A stretch of DNA of 64,000 nt, from positions 36,816,010 to 36,880,009 of the forward strand of contig OX352763.1 in NCBI GenBank assembly GCA_947095585.1. The letters are read 5' to 3'. How positions within the stretch are numbered: position 1 is the first letter of the stretch; each line of letters begins with the position of its first letter. This document shows, piece by piece, positions 25,277-35,988 of this stretch. The notes under the pieces are model-generated. The model did not search any database and was not told the origin of the DNA. It saw only the letters and a list, made by a program, of their open reading frames with translations. The position numbers and the translations under genes were made by a program. The stretch comes from Nephrocerus scutellatus. Taxonomy: Eukaryota; Arthropoda; Insecta; Diptera; Pipunculidae.

Positions 25277-25317
25277 AAGGGCTAGCACGGAATTACTAGA
25301 ATTCCGTGCTAGCCCTT
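25277..25317. repeat. Perfect 18-bp palindrome beside the satellite
   Basis: AAGGGCTAGCACGGAATT (25277-25294) and its exact reverse complement (25300-25317) are separated by ACTAG. Pairing continues outward with one unpaired T. Just left is a (CCTA)n run. It sits about 50 bp right of the satellite array. Confidence 0.9.
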
Positions 25318-25330
25318 TGGTATTGAGCAA

Positions 25331-27719
25331 CCAATTTTTCTCTCATTTTGAAGTCACATTTTCTTTCCGAGTTCTGATTTAAATGCTACATAATTTATAA
25401 CAAGTATGTGCCTCGGTCAGTTCATTGGTCCGGTTTTTTTTTTGTTATTGCCATCCTCACCAACCCACATCACTGGAAACGTTTTACCTGCAAACGAAAA
25501 TAACTGAAATGCAAAAAAAAATGAATAAAAAAATAAAAGATGCGCCCGGAATCACAAATCGGTAGGCTGTACGTTTCTACTCTAGGAACCCCCCGTTCAA
25601 TCCTGTCTTGGTGTGCGGCCGACAGACGTGACATGTTCGATTGAATCAACAGCAACTCAGTGGTCGATGCGGCGACCGCAACGATAACATTTTTTGCTTT
25701 CTTGAGCGATTCCTACGAAATGGCCAACATACATACTCGTACAACATGGCCTGACATATTGGTTGCCTTATACGCACATTAGGCGACAGCGTGGAAAGCT
25801 GGTGCGGTATTTAAGTCTTTAATTCCCAGTGACAGTTGTGAAGTTTCGAAGCTACATAGATAGCAGGTAGCATTTAGCCAGCAGCACAGATCAACGACAG
25901 ATAGTTCGTCGAGGAGAACCAACATATCCTCCTGGGGACCCTCTGCGCTCCATTCCATCTAAGTTCCTTTGCAATGCTTATCCTATGCAAGAGTCTATGT
26001 CGCCAGTCAGTGGTTATTTAAACCTTTGCACACTACATGTCTTGTGTAACACCAATTCCAAAAACAGCCCAAAAAGGAAATCTTTATTGTTAAGTGAATG
26101 GTCTGTGTGTCTCATGACCCGACATGTTCCGTATGTCAGAGCGAAAGCCGCAACAACATCTAAATGCTTCGAACGACAACTATGTCGACACAATCGTCGA
26201 CATATCAAAATATTGTCGTACGGGCACAATCCCTCCCACCCGAAAAAGTACCACACACACACACACACTACCATGGTATTCCACACGACTTTCCATTTAT
26301 CCATTGTTAGAAAAAGGATCCCAAAAGAAGATCAAACATAACCTTTGCTTCCTTATTCGAGGAGGTCGTCCAAAGCGCAGGTCTAACGATCTATCGATAT
26401 CGATACGAATCACACCATTGACTAGGAACACACACATGCACACACACAGACACATATTTACACAAAAGAAATGTATCGGCAGAATGAAATCACGGTCCAG
26501 AACGGAAGTTTACCCCCACACCAAGACCAAACAACTGGCAACTGGCAGACAACATTTGCCAATCCAAATAAAGTTCGATTTAAAGTTGGATTTGGCCATC
26601 GATATGAATATGCTCCTGACTGCCTACATTTGGTTCGGTTTTAAGTTGACTCTTTTGGATATTGTTCAGGTTAAAGATCAAATACAATTATGGTTTGTGA
26701 TCGCGATGTTTATCTATTCGGAATGTATGTTGATGATGATGTTGTTGTTGGAGGAGGTGGTGCTGATGCTACTACGATATTCACGTGGTAGTTGAGATTT
26801 TGGGAATTGTCATTTTGTGCCAAATTTGGAACGATAGGTATTCTTTAATTTTTATTTTTCGCTCATTGCACGTACGTATTTTAGGATTACTTATGAATTA
26901 TTTATTTTTCTAAATAGAAAATAGTTTCGGTTCAAGTAGAGACTCTTGTGGTATACAGAATATGTGGTGCGTTTTCAAATCGAGAGAGCTTTATATTTTT
27001 AAAAAACAATTAATTGAATTTTTCAATTCAAATGATCAACTCATGGTTATTGACGAAGCCTTCCAAATTTTTGCGCCTTTTCATGCATTGCTATGGCAGT
27101 ATGTCTTCTTTCTTTCTTATGACCATAAATAAGTCACTTGCACACACATCACACGAGAAATGTTAAACAGAATGATCTTGCAGGCCTTCAATTGATAAAA
27201 AGGTTAACTTGTCACCTATGTGTTATGCCAATAAATAGGACAGGTTTCGATGGTCGCTTTTTTGGTCATGGTTGAAAACACATCTTGTCGGACTTAATGT
27301 CGTTCACATTTCAAATGACATATTCCTTAATTGACGGTAACGCAGGCTTAAGTATTATTTTTGAACAAAAAAGGTCTGATTATGCCACCAACGTGCTAAA
27401 CACCGCAACCCATTTTCATGAATGGTGTTGAGAGTGATTTACCAGACCCTGGTCATATATTACAAAAAAATGCGTTTTTACAGTTACCCTTAGCCTTTGA
27501 AGCCCAAATAAGATCAGTCCTAATTTTTTTTAAAAATGGATAAAAATGGATGGCACTAAAGTAAACCATTTGGTCATGATAATTAGGCTTCCGTCTTAAT
27601 ATGAAGTCCAGACATTGTAATAATTTTTCGTTTCTATTTAACCTACGAGTATCTTATAATGGGAAAGGATTTCTTTCATTAGGCTTTAATTTGATTAGCA
27701 ACGTGAGACGCCAGCCATT
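25331..27719. other. Intron 2 sequence, no recognised gene
   Basis: It contains a (CA)n run at 26252-26267 and a 223-codon + strand frame (26124-26795) with no recognisable domain, rich in His/Thr from CA repeats. A TATTTAAG followed by CAGT at 25808-25831 is promoter-like by eye only. Confidence 0.45.
26252..26267. repeat. (CA)n microsatellite
   Basis: Eight CA units. Confidence 0.85.
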
Positions 27720-28240
27720 TCGCTTTCGATGTTGGCTTGAGCTCGTATTAAGTCTCTGACTTGTTGATAAAGACCGCGGACTTGACATAGCCACACACGA
27801 AAAGTCCAGAGGCGTCAAATCACACGAACAAGGCGGACTGGTCCATTTCTAGATATAACACGATCATTGAATTTCGACTTGAAGAACTCGATTGTTTGGT
27901 CTGCAGGGTGGTGTCATCTTTTTGAAACCACATATGCTCCAAGTCAACCTTTTCCAATTGATATCTCAAAAATAGGCAGTCAATATAGTCCGGTATAATA
28001 CCGGACCAGCACCATTGAAGGAGAAGAATGGGCCAATGACCCCTACAATATGAAACCGAGACCAAACAGTAAATTTTTGTTGGTGTAATGGCATTTCGTA
28101 AATGGCTTCGGATTGCTAGCTTGGACAAATGTGACAATTATGCTTTTTACCAAAACCGTTGAGCCAGAAGCTGGCTTCATCATTGCAAATAATTTTCCAA
28201 TAAAAATCGGACCGGTTTTAGCTCACGTTTAGGTTTAATC
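27720..28240 (-). mobile_element. Degenerate mariner-like transposase remnant (third family member)
   Basis: The minus strand reads, across stops and frame changes, SFWLNGFGKKHNC at about 28180-28140, PLHQQKFTVWSRFH then VGVIGPFF at about 28075-28010, and CGFKKMTPPC where the second catalytic Asp block (WFQQDGAT) would be. It ends near 27800-27840 with CSCDLTPLDFS, the third-Asp block. These are the blocks of the IS630-Tc1-mariner catalytic core. It is older and more diverged than the two copies at 44.8 and 52.7 kb. Terminal repeats were not found. Confidence 0.65.
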
Positions 28241-28299
28241 ACTAAAGTTACGTCGCAGCTGATGATCGTTCGGCTTCAATTCTTGAGTCAAAGAGATCA

Positions 28300-28790
28300 A
28301 ATTAGGATACAGACCCAGAAGCTTGAACAAAATTTGTCTCATAATTGTCACAGAGATATTCCATTCCTAAGATTGTGCAAGATTGTTTTATTGTCTCTAT
28401 GACTGTGATGTCACGTACCATGCTCAAACGTAGCTTAGTCTCCTCAGATTTACTTTCCGCCACTGCATGTAGGGGAAGTAGTCCGAGGATCGCTTCCAAC
28501 CCTGCTGTGGGGCAAGTCGATATGGTCCCTGTTGTTAAGACACAAGCCAGACGCCAACTTCGGGATTTTTCTAATTCTCTTTTTGCAGAGCTTAGCTTAG
28601 AACTTAGACCTATCTGTCCATGCTATTGTCCCGTCCAGTTCCACTGTAATCTTACGACTTCAATGCAACTCTTCTTTACACCATGAGGGCTCTTGATTTT
28701 AGTACTTTTGCTAGTTGGTGTTTAATCCATTGCAGCCTACTCTCAAAGACCAGTCCAAGATATTTGACCACTCACAAGTTACAACTCACA
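28300..28790 (-). mobile_element. LOA/R1-like ORF2 fragment (RT C-terminal region)
   Basis: The minus strand begins VVKYLGLVFESRLQW near 28790-28740, the K-Y-L-G block after the RT palm. It continues ISTCPTAG-LEAILGLLPLHAVAES at about 28520-28450, a block between RT and RNase H in R1/LOA/I-type proteins. Frame changes and stops separate them. Confidence 0.62.
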
Positions 28791-28950
28791 CTTTTTGAAA
28801 AGTGAGTGAGTGATTGGGTGCATGTGTCCCAGCACCTTTGGTTGCAACCAATACAAAAGATAGCATTAACGCTTATACTGTTTTAGTAATCAATCTACTT
28901 ATAGTTGTAGTAGTGCAATTTTTCTGCGCTTTCAAATGTAAGCACACTCT

Positions 28951-29006
28951 CTTGTGCTTGTGCTTGTGCTTGTACTTGTGCTTGTACTTGTGCTTGTACT
29001 TGTGCT
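28951..29006. repeat. Hexanucleotide repeat (TTGTGC/TTGTAC)n
   Basis: About nine hexamers begin with pure CTTGTG-type units and then alternate TTGTAC and TTGTGC. It creates a Leu-Cys tract in one + frame. Confidence 0.9.
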
Positions 29007-29951
29007 CTTCATTTAGTAAATGCAGAGTTTGTTAGAGTAATAAGGCTAGTTGAGTTAGTCACCAATGACCAGAATAGTAATCAACATATCGTTTTTGATA
29101 CAAAATTTTCTAAGAATAGGCTTACTTTTAAATACCAGACTGGAAAATAGATTTCTATATATTTCTTCTATATAGATAGATGATAAATATATTTCTATTT
29201 GCACGATATAAGAAAAAAAATCAGGAAGATTGTACATCATTTTATCAATACCTGCAGTTTTGGACAATTGCAGAACATTCAGGATTATTTATGAAAGTGG
29301 GAATCATTGCATACGTTGGAAGAACTTTTATACAGCCAACCGATGCATTATGTCAAGTTTGAATTTAAAGAAATGCATTGCTAATTAACATATGAGTTCA
29401 TTGAATTGGAGTTAATCATAAGACTCGTAAGAATGTTAACTAAGGATAGAAGTGTGCTTGATAGAGAATGTAAAGTGAACGTCTAATAGCTTCAGTTAAC
29501 GATTTTCCAATGCCTATAATTAACACACAACATAGGGGAAGAATTTAAAAATTTAAATTAATGATTTACTGTCACAAAAGTCACGTCCAAATAACTGACC
29601 TTCATCATCACATAACATTCACAATGGAATTTACCAAGTGGAAATATTCATCCAAACTAAGCGGTAGAACAAATCTAATTCGAGCTTCCTGCAATGCAAT
29701 GTGATGCTCGTTTTTACTTGGATTTAAGCTGCCACAGATCATCGGTGATCAAGAGTGAGGAGATCCTCAGTTGTTCGAACAACAAATGGAACAACAATCA
29801 GAAGGAAACCGACCTGGGCATAGATATACGAGTATGTGCCTTTTTACCGGCCGGCTTGCTGCGATTATATCACTGCGCGGTTTTGTCTGGTACGTTGCGA
29901 CTCGAGCGGACGCTATTGAAATTGAAATATATTTCAGTTAAGTTTTATTGT

Positions 29952-29972
29952 ATTATTATTATTATTATTATT
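29952..29972. repeat. (ATT)n microsatellite
   Basis: Seven ATT units. Confidence 0.85.
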
Positions 29973-30172
29973 TTATATAGCGTTTTACCTTCGATTAAAT
30001 GGCTGTTGAATGGAGGACTGTTTATTTTTTTTTGTTTTGCTCTTTTTGCTGTTTGCCATCGTGGAGATCGCCAGGCAGCGAGGCACTTCTCGCGGTGTGT
30101 TCATCTCCAATTGCAAACAATAGCACAAGACAACATAAAGACCTCGATGCATCTCCATCGGGACGAACAACG

Positions 30173-30195
30173 AGATGATGATGATGATGATGACG
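30173..30195. repeat. (GAT)n microsatellite
   Basis: About seven GAT units. In one frame they read as an Asp tract. Confidence 0.85.
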
Positions 30196-31309
30196 ACAAT
30201 ACAACATCCTAAAAATGGTCAATATGACTTGTTTTGGAAATAACGCCGCCAAAGATCGCTGATCGTCGCGAGAATATCGTATCGGCTGACGGTTCGTGGT
30301 TGTTTTATTGTCTGCTTGTACAGTGTTTCTTTGCAATGATGATGATGATGCGAGTGTGATGATTTGGTCATACTGAGTTGTAGCTGTTGGCAGTTTTTAT
30401 CCAGGAGGAGCTCCCCTCATGGTTTCTTTCCCTTTATTTGTCGCTTTTTTCCGCGCGACCAAATGTCTGATGGAGGTTTTTATGGATTTTTATTATCATT
30501 TTTTTTCGTGTGAATTTGTATAGAAGGTTTTATGACATCATTTAGGAAGGTCGGTGGGTTTTTGAATGTCCATACCAACTACGGAAATTCAAAGTTTTCC
30601 ATTTAAGATTTTCCTGAGATATTTTCGTTTTAAAAGCTTGGCTGTGATCGTTTAACTTTTTATTAAATAATTAAAACTCAATTGTTTTACAACGAAAGTA
30701 TATCTCAATTTAAGAATCAGAAATGTGCTTGCGTGCATAAATTAGCGAGTGATATGGCAAATTAGTAAAGGGACATAATAGGACATAACATAGCATAACA
30801 TAACATAAGTTTCGGCTCTTCAAATGATAAAGAGCCTTTAGTTCTTGAGTTAATTTGAACTTATAATGGTGTAGGCCAAGATCTTTACCAAAATTCGCCA
30901 CAATGTGGACTGAGAGATTCCAAATTCCTGTGAACGGCGTGGAATCGACTGATTTGGCTCATTTTGAACTGAAGCCCTTATACGGCTGTGATATTTGCGG
31001 TACTTCGACCAGTGTGTTATCTTACTGGCACAGGCGCATTCAATAGTGAATATTTTTACTGGAATTTATCCACTATACCACGCACAGTCTGAATGATTAT
31101 TACGACCGAAAATTGGTGTAAGCGGTCTTAATGTTGCGACCACTAACTCAGAATTTCGGTAGTAATTATTAATAAATAGCGGAAATACCCGTATCACGGC
31201 TGCCCTATCCTATTGACCCCCCACACAACTTACAGCGAAAACAATTCTCAATTTTTACTTGAGAGTTTGAGAATCACTGAAGGAAAAGTCTGAGAACCAT
31301 TATAAGGGT

Positions 31310-31440
31310 TACTTTTCCATTATGGCTTATGTCTCCGATAAATTTTTGCTAAATACTGACGTTATTTCATCACAGTTTTGGAATCAGAATGGTGCGTGTG
31401 CGAGGTACTGAGTGACACGGGCAATTGGTATATTTCATGG
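31310..31440. repeat. Dispersed repeat family 2, copy 1
   Basis: Blocks CATTATGGCTTATGTCTCCG, TTTCATCACAGTTTTGGAAT, GGTGCGTGTG and GAGTGA ... CAATTGGTAT recur, diverged, at 34415-34500 and 52465-52600. No coding potential is seen. Class unknown. Confidence 0.6.
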
Positions 31441-31539
31441 TCCATGTCTCCGATAAAAGTTTGTGAGTCGCTGGATTAGTATAAGTGGTGGTTTGCACCG
31501 CTTTAGCACAACTCTTCGAAAGTATTTTATATAAAACCC

Positions 31540-32995
31540 TAAGCTTCCATAGTAAGTCTCTTATCTCTTCGAAGCAACACGGTTTTCTCAAAGGTATGTC
31601 AACCACCACTCACCTCATTGAATTCGTATCCCTCCCCCTTACAGTCTAAGAGAGCGGCAATGAGGTCGACGTTGTTGCAACTGATTTCAGTAAGACTTTT
31701 GATAATATTTCTCAGCAATTACTCCTTTTTTAATTGTCTGCCCTCGGCTTTGAACCGATATTGTTAAAGTGGATATCTTCCTAGAAAACCGTATAGTGTT
31801 CGCTTCTTGTGGCAACCACTGGTGTGCCACAAGGCAGCCATCTTGGTCCCCTTCTCTTCATTCTAACTACAAATGATCTTGATAAGGTCATCAAAAACTC
31901 CCCCCTCTCTCTCTATGCTGACAATACCGTATTTTTCAAACCGATGTCTTCTCTACAAGACTCTTGTCTCATTCAACAAGACCTAGGAAGTTATTCGACC
32001 TGGTGCCTCAAAAATGGCTTAAAGCTCAATATCACCAAATGCCAATCTATTACCTTATCACTTAAGTGCAACAAACCCCCTTCCAGATATTACCGTCTCC
32101 ACGACCAAACCATATCCCGCGTGCAATTTTTTCGAGACCTCGGTATATTGTTCGACTCGGATCTAAATTTCTGTTATCATATTGATGAAATAATTCTTAA
32201 AGCCAACTCATTACTTGGCTTTATCAAAGGGTGGTCCAAAGAATTTTCCAACTCTTATGTGACTTGATCTCTCTAAATCACTTTTGTCCATCCTTTCCTC
32301 GAGTACGCTAGTCAAGCATGGTTCCTCTATCATCAAATTCATCTAGAATCAAGAGCATCCAACGTCGTTTTTTTTCGATTTGCTCTTCGAGACTTACCTT
32401 GGGACAATCACCTTATCCTGCCTCCCCCCTACAAAAACTGCCTGAATCTCAAAAACTTGAAAATACTTGAGGAACACAGAGACACTCTGCTGACATTCTT
32501 TTCATACATCGTCTCCTCTTATGCTCCATCGTCTGTGCGTCTTTATATAACGCGATTTTCTTAAACACCAACCCCCATAATCTACTTTGCCCACTTCTCT
32601 TCTATCTGCCGATACCGACACACTGCACCATGTACGGCTCTAACGAATCAATCTCCCATATACTGCGAAAGGTTAACTTAAACCTCACTGTTTTCGATTT
32701 TAACCACATCATTCCCGGCCTTAAAGTCGATCTCCTCCACAATTCGCCCTAACTTTAAGTGTTGTCTTATGTATTAGTTTTAAGTATAAGCTTGTAACCC
32801 ATCTCCCGTATGATGCGAAAGGTTAACTAATACATCACTGTTTTTGATTTTAACCGCAGCAATCCCTGCCTTAAACTTGAACTTCTCCACCATTCCCCCT
32901 AACTTTAAATGTTTGTCTTATGTCTGCTTTTAGTTAATGCTGTTAGTTTTAAGTTAATGTAATAAGCCGAATAAAAGGACGCTATTTGCCCTCAC
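31540..32995 (+). mobile_element. Jockey-like non-LTR retrotransposon, RT to 3' end
   Basis: The + strand reads SSKQHGFLKGMSTTTHL (about 31565-31615), then VVATDFSKTFDNIS (31672-31715, the RT block A), then TTGVPQGSHLGPLLF (31815-31860). The catalytic box reads LYADNTVFFK at about 31913-31945, so the second Asp of YADD is Asn. The frame continues open to 32267 (LNFCYHIDEII, then LLGFIKG) and resumes after a stop with HPFLEYASQAW. A 3' untranslated part with a tandem duplication follows, and an A-rich end at about 32995. The catalytic change and stops show it is dead. Confidence 0.75.
32652..32960 (+). repeat. Tandem duplication of about 161 bp in the 3' end of the Jockey-like element
   Basis: CTCCC-TAT--TGCGAAAGGTTAAC, CTCACTGTTTT-GATTTTAACC, CCTTAAA, CTCCACAATTC-CCCTAAC and GTCTTATGT occur at 32652-32780 and again at 32813-32935 in the same order. 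Tandem 3'-UTR duplications of this kind occur in some non-LTR families. Confidence 0.8.
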
Positions 32996-33029
32996 CAAAA
33001 TTAAATTAAAAAATTTAGCGCTAAAGTGC

Positions 33030-34195
33030 GCCTTTTTATAACCACAGACCTCTGGAGACCCTCCATTCTCCATGATAGGTATCTAGAAATGGTTATAACC
33101 AACCTGTAGCGTTCAGGTATGAGATCAGATCGTTGATCCGCCACTTAGAAAGCTCCCTCAGGTCAGCAAAGAAAAGTTTTCCCAATTTGTTGAGTCGGAA
33201 GCCCGTCAGGGCTGGAATTTGGACGATATATTGAATAAAAGTCTCTTTTTGATTAACATCTCTGCAGCTTCTGCAAAATATATTATACGGGATTCCCAGA
33301 TGTCAGTGCTGTGTGGCTGCCCATCGGCCAATGACCAGCGACTATAGCAACGACTCTGGAAATATCTTTCATTGATCTGAAGATCAACTCGGTAGATATA
33401 TTTTTATTATATAGGGGCCACATTGCCCTCGATGTAGTACAGTTGGTTTTAATTCATTCCACCTTAGTTGAGCCTTGGTGATACGGAAGGTAAGAACACG
33501 TTCCATGACGGAGTACAATGGACAGCAGACTCCCTTCATGTAGGCGATGTCCAATTTTACGCCCATCTTTCCCAGTACGTCGACCTTCTCATTGCTGTCA
33601 ATGGCGCTATGCCCCGGTACCCACGCTAGTGTTATGTCTATGCTTTAGCTTACCCAAGTCAATTCAGCTCGGCACTGCCTGACAAGTTTTGAGTTATTGC
33701 TAGTAGCAATAATGGCTTTAATTGCAGATGGTCTGTCTACACTATGCCAACCCTACCAGTTATAGCGGTATTGTTAGCAAGTGTCATGCAAGACTCCCCA
33801 ATCGCTAGGATCTCTGTCTGAAATATGCTCGCAGATTTGGGCAGCTTGTAGAACCTTGAAAATTAAGTTTTTCTGAGAAGACTCCATTTCTCCGTGGGAA
33901 CATAGAGTAACGTCAAAGAGCCCCAATACTCCCCAGTTCTCCCAACTTTCTTTAGTCGGAAACTTTACAGCAAAGCTGGGGCGGCTGAAGTACAATTTAG
34001 GAGTGCAGTAGTCAGTTAAGGATGCTGTATCATATCATTAGGTAACGACTGCACTATATTGAAGTCTCCATATGGTTTGGCAACAAACATAATAGGTCGG
34101 GAGGTAATAGGTGTAGAATTGTATTTGGGGCATCGGTAGGACAGAACCGTAGTGCTCCACTTATACCAACAGTTGCTGATCTTTGTATTCTACGT
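33030..34195 (-). mobile_element. RNase H-bearing non-LTR remnant (R1/LOA/I-like)
   Basis: The minus strand starts LRRIQRSATVGISGALRFCP (about 34195-34135), the block after RT. At 33995-33920 it reads FAVKFPTKESWENWGVLGLF, the lead-in to RNase H that also occurs at 37221-37275. Near 33620-33570 a broken GNEK-D-L-KMGV block marks the RNase H end. At 33350-33290 AGHWPMGSHTAL fits the region before the C-terminal finger. Many stops. Confidence 0.62.
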
Positions 34196-34200
34196 AGCTC

Positions 34201-34385
34201 ATAAAAAATCGATAGCGATGCGATTGCGCCATCACAAACGGAGCGCTAACCAATTGTTTTAAAACTAGTCCCATCAAATTTGACTGGTAGAATCCGAAAT
34301 ATACGACACGACAAACAAACGTACAAACGTACACACTCGCTCGCTCGCTGAAAAAATTTTTATGTCCTCTGAATATAAGCTTCGG
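34201..34385. repeat. Dispersed repeat family 1, copy 2
   Basis: It begins AAAAATCGATAGCGATG and carries GGAGCGCTAACCAATTGTTT, ACTAGTCCCATCAAATTTGA, TACGACACGACAAACAAACG, a GTACA duplication, (CGCT)n and ATGTCCTCTGAATATAAGCT. It has the same orientation as 14597-14834. It is joined on the right, after about 30 bp, to dispersed family 2. Confidence 0.75.
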
Positions 34386-34414
34386 ATTGCACTAATCGCC
34401 GGCTACTTAGTATA

Positions 34415-34500
34415 CTGATGATATTTTATCACAGTTTTGGAATCATTATGGTGTATGCGTGTGTGCGTGAGGGAATGAGTGACAATTAGTATATACTGGT
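34415..34500. repeat. Dispersed repeat family 2, copy 2
   Basis: GATATTTTATCACAGTTTTG, GAATCATTATGGTGTATGCG and GAGTGACAATTAGTAT match copy 1 at 31355-31430 in order and orientation. Confidence 0.65.
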
Positions 34501-35076
34501 AGACGATTAGGTCTTCCTTAGTTATCAACACCCTATCTTACTAAAGATCGTCCATCCGTATGTCCGTTTAAAGATCTTTCAAAATGTCAAAAAATCATTA
34601 AATTATGGAAAGAAAAATTGTGAATATATTTATTAGTGGCGCCTAATTTCAAATCATACGTATTCAGCAAAATACCCGAATGTAGAATAATCCTAATAAC
34701 TTCTTGTCTATTCAAAATTAAAATTCGAAGAGCGAATTTATCGGTAAGCTTCTATACGTGCAATTAATACGATTATCACACAAGTCCTTTGACTTAGTAA
34801 TCGTTCTTTTTAAGAAGCTTTTCAAGTGCCATAAAAGCCTTCTGCACAATAAACTCATCACTTATGCATATATGAGACATATATACATACAAGCTACAAG
34901 TGAACGCATTTATCTCGCAAATACCTTTTCGACACCGTAAGTCCCATAAAGTTCTGTGCTCCATGTGTAACATCTTCTCATCGTCGGCATCTCGGCCCCC
35001 TCCTTAAGAACAATGTAATACGATCACTTATAGAACCTTGCAGAGAGCCCTTGACATTATTTCTTCCCATGGCATC

Positions 35077-35250
35077 ATGGCACATTGCGTTGCCTTGCTG
35101 CTGCTTCTCAGCTTCATACGATCAACGACGGCGATAGACCGCATCGGAACGGAGGATTTGTCCAAGTGTCCTGACATGTTGTTTTATTTATTGGAGATGT
35201 CCATCGGTGACTTGGATGGTTTGCGATTTGGCAAAAAAAAAATACTTTAG
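35077..35250 (+). CDS. Hypothetical 57-residue secreted-like ORF (uncertain)
   Basis: From the ATG at 35077 the frame encodes 57 residues starting MAHCVALLLLLSFIRSTTA, then IDRIGTEDLSKCPDML, and ends with lysines from an A run and a TAG. The start has the layout of a signal peptide: a short polar N-region, a seven-residue hydrophobic core, and a small-residue site after STTA. I do not recognise the protein. An in-frame extension upstream has no ATG. The ORF lies inside integrin intron 2, about 610 bp before the third exon, in sequence without transposon marks. It may be a chance ORF or the first coding exon of a nested gene. No promoter or poly(A) site is evident. Confidence 0.2.
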   Translation: MAHCVALLLLLSFIRSTTAIDRIGTEDLSKCPDMLFYLLEMSIGDLDGLRFGKKKIL

Positions 35251-35597
35251 CGATTTTAGAGTGCGTTCTGCTTCTTGCGCATGCTGTCCGTCGTTCCGTC
35301 GCTTCATTTCGTTGAGCATTGCTTTGTTTAATCGTTGTACGTGGCTCTGTTTGTCCGCCACAGAAGCCACAATACGCGGCCTTTTAAACATCGACTGTTG
35401 GACCATTGCCGAATCGAGAAAAAAAGAGGAAATTTTTGCGGAATTTTATTTATTTCAAGGAGTTCGCAAGGCACACAAAAACAACTCTTAAAAAATTGCT
35501 TTCTTATTGTTTTGCCATATTTGGCAACCGGGGGTCTCTTGTAATATTTGTATAATTTTCGACGTTCGCGCAACTCAGCGATTTTCGCGTTGCTACT

Positions 35598-35618
35598 CAG
35601 CCAGCCAGCCAGCCAGCC
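35598..35618. repeat. (CAGC)n microsatellite
   Basis: Five CAGC units followed by CGACCGG. Confidence 0.85.
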
Positions 35619-35861
35619 GACCGGTGAGCACATCAGCGTCCTCGAGATGACGTCGTCTCTGACAGGCTGGCTAGTGCGCGCATTGCCATATACGTACATT
35701 GTACAGTGGGACCGTCGCGTCGATGCGCGTCCTCCATAGCTATTGTTTCTTATTTTGGACACACAGTATAATTTTACGTTTATATTTCCATTTGTTTTAT
35801 TTAACAAAAATAAATGGTTTTACTGTTTATTTTACTTTATTTTATTTTTTATTTATTGTAG

Positions 35862-35988
35862 GCCTGTGCACCTCGATACATTTTCCATTCGATGACACCG
35901 AGTCATCTGAAGCGATACGAACCAGTTGGTACGTGCTTTACATCCAGGAATTTCACATCATTCACGGAATTGTCTCCCTGTCGAACAA
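35862..35988 (+). CDS. if: Integrin alpha-PS2 exon (ACAPRYIF...SPCRT)
   Basis: This 127-bp exon follows a T-rich tract and acceptor (attgtag, ending 35861) and ends before donor gtaagt at 35989. It holds 42 codons plus one base (phase 1). It begins ACAPRYIFHSMTPSHLKRYE and ends FTELSPCRT. The ACAPRY strand completes the preceding blade. The cysteines in ACAP, VGTCF and SPCR match the conserved disulfide pattern of integrin alpha chains between blades 2 and 3, and VGTCF-T-S is a strong alpha-PS2-like signature. It joins in frame to both neighbouring exons. Two other frames read across it (35699-35992 and 35926-36156) and are shadows. A (GTT)n run and a T run follow the donor directly. Confidence 0.92.

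Larger units (their letters stand above)
29007..31309. other. Intron 2 sequence, no recognised gene
   Basis: It contains (ATT)n at 29952-29972 and (GAT)n at 30173-30195. The ORF 29694-30212 (172 codons) spans both runs, which give Ile and Asp tracts, and has no recognisable domain. Confidence 0.5.
34501..35861. other. Intron 2 sequence before the third exon
   Basis: No transposon is recognised. It contains one short ORF with a signal-peptide-like start (35077-35250), a (CAGC)n run near 35598-35618 and the T-rich acceptor tract of the exon at 35862. Confidence 0.5.

Noticed and set aside
26124..26795. Longest ORF in the window (223 codons, +)
   Set aside because: No recognisable domain. It spans a (CA)n run that gives a His-Thr tract and a Leu/Met-rich end from GAT/GTT-like repeats. 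No splice or promoter evidence.
29694..30212. 172-codon ORF (+)
   Set aside because: It owes its length to (ATT)n and (GAT)n runs read as Ile and Asp tracts, and no domain is seen.
31809..32267. Host RT or telomerase-like gene
   Set aside because: The blocks are those of Jockey-like LINEs, the catalytic box is mutated and flanking parts have stops.
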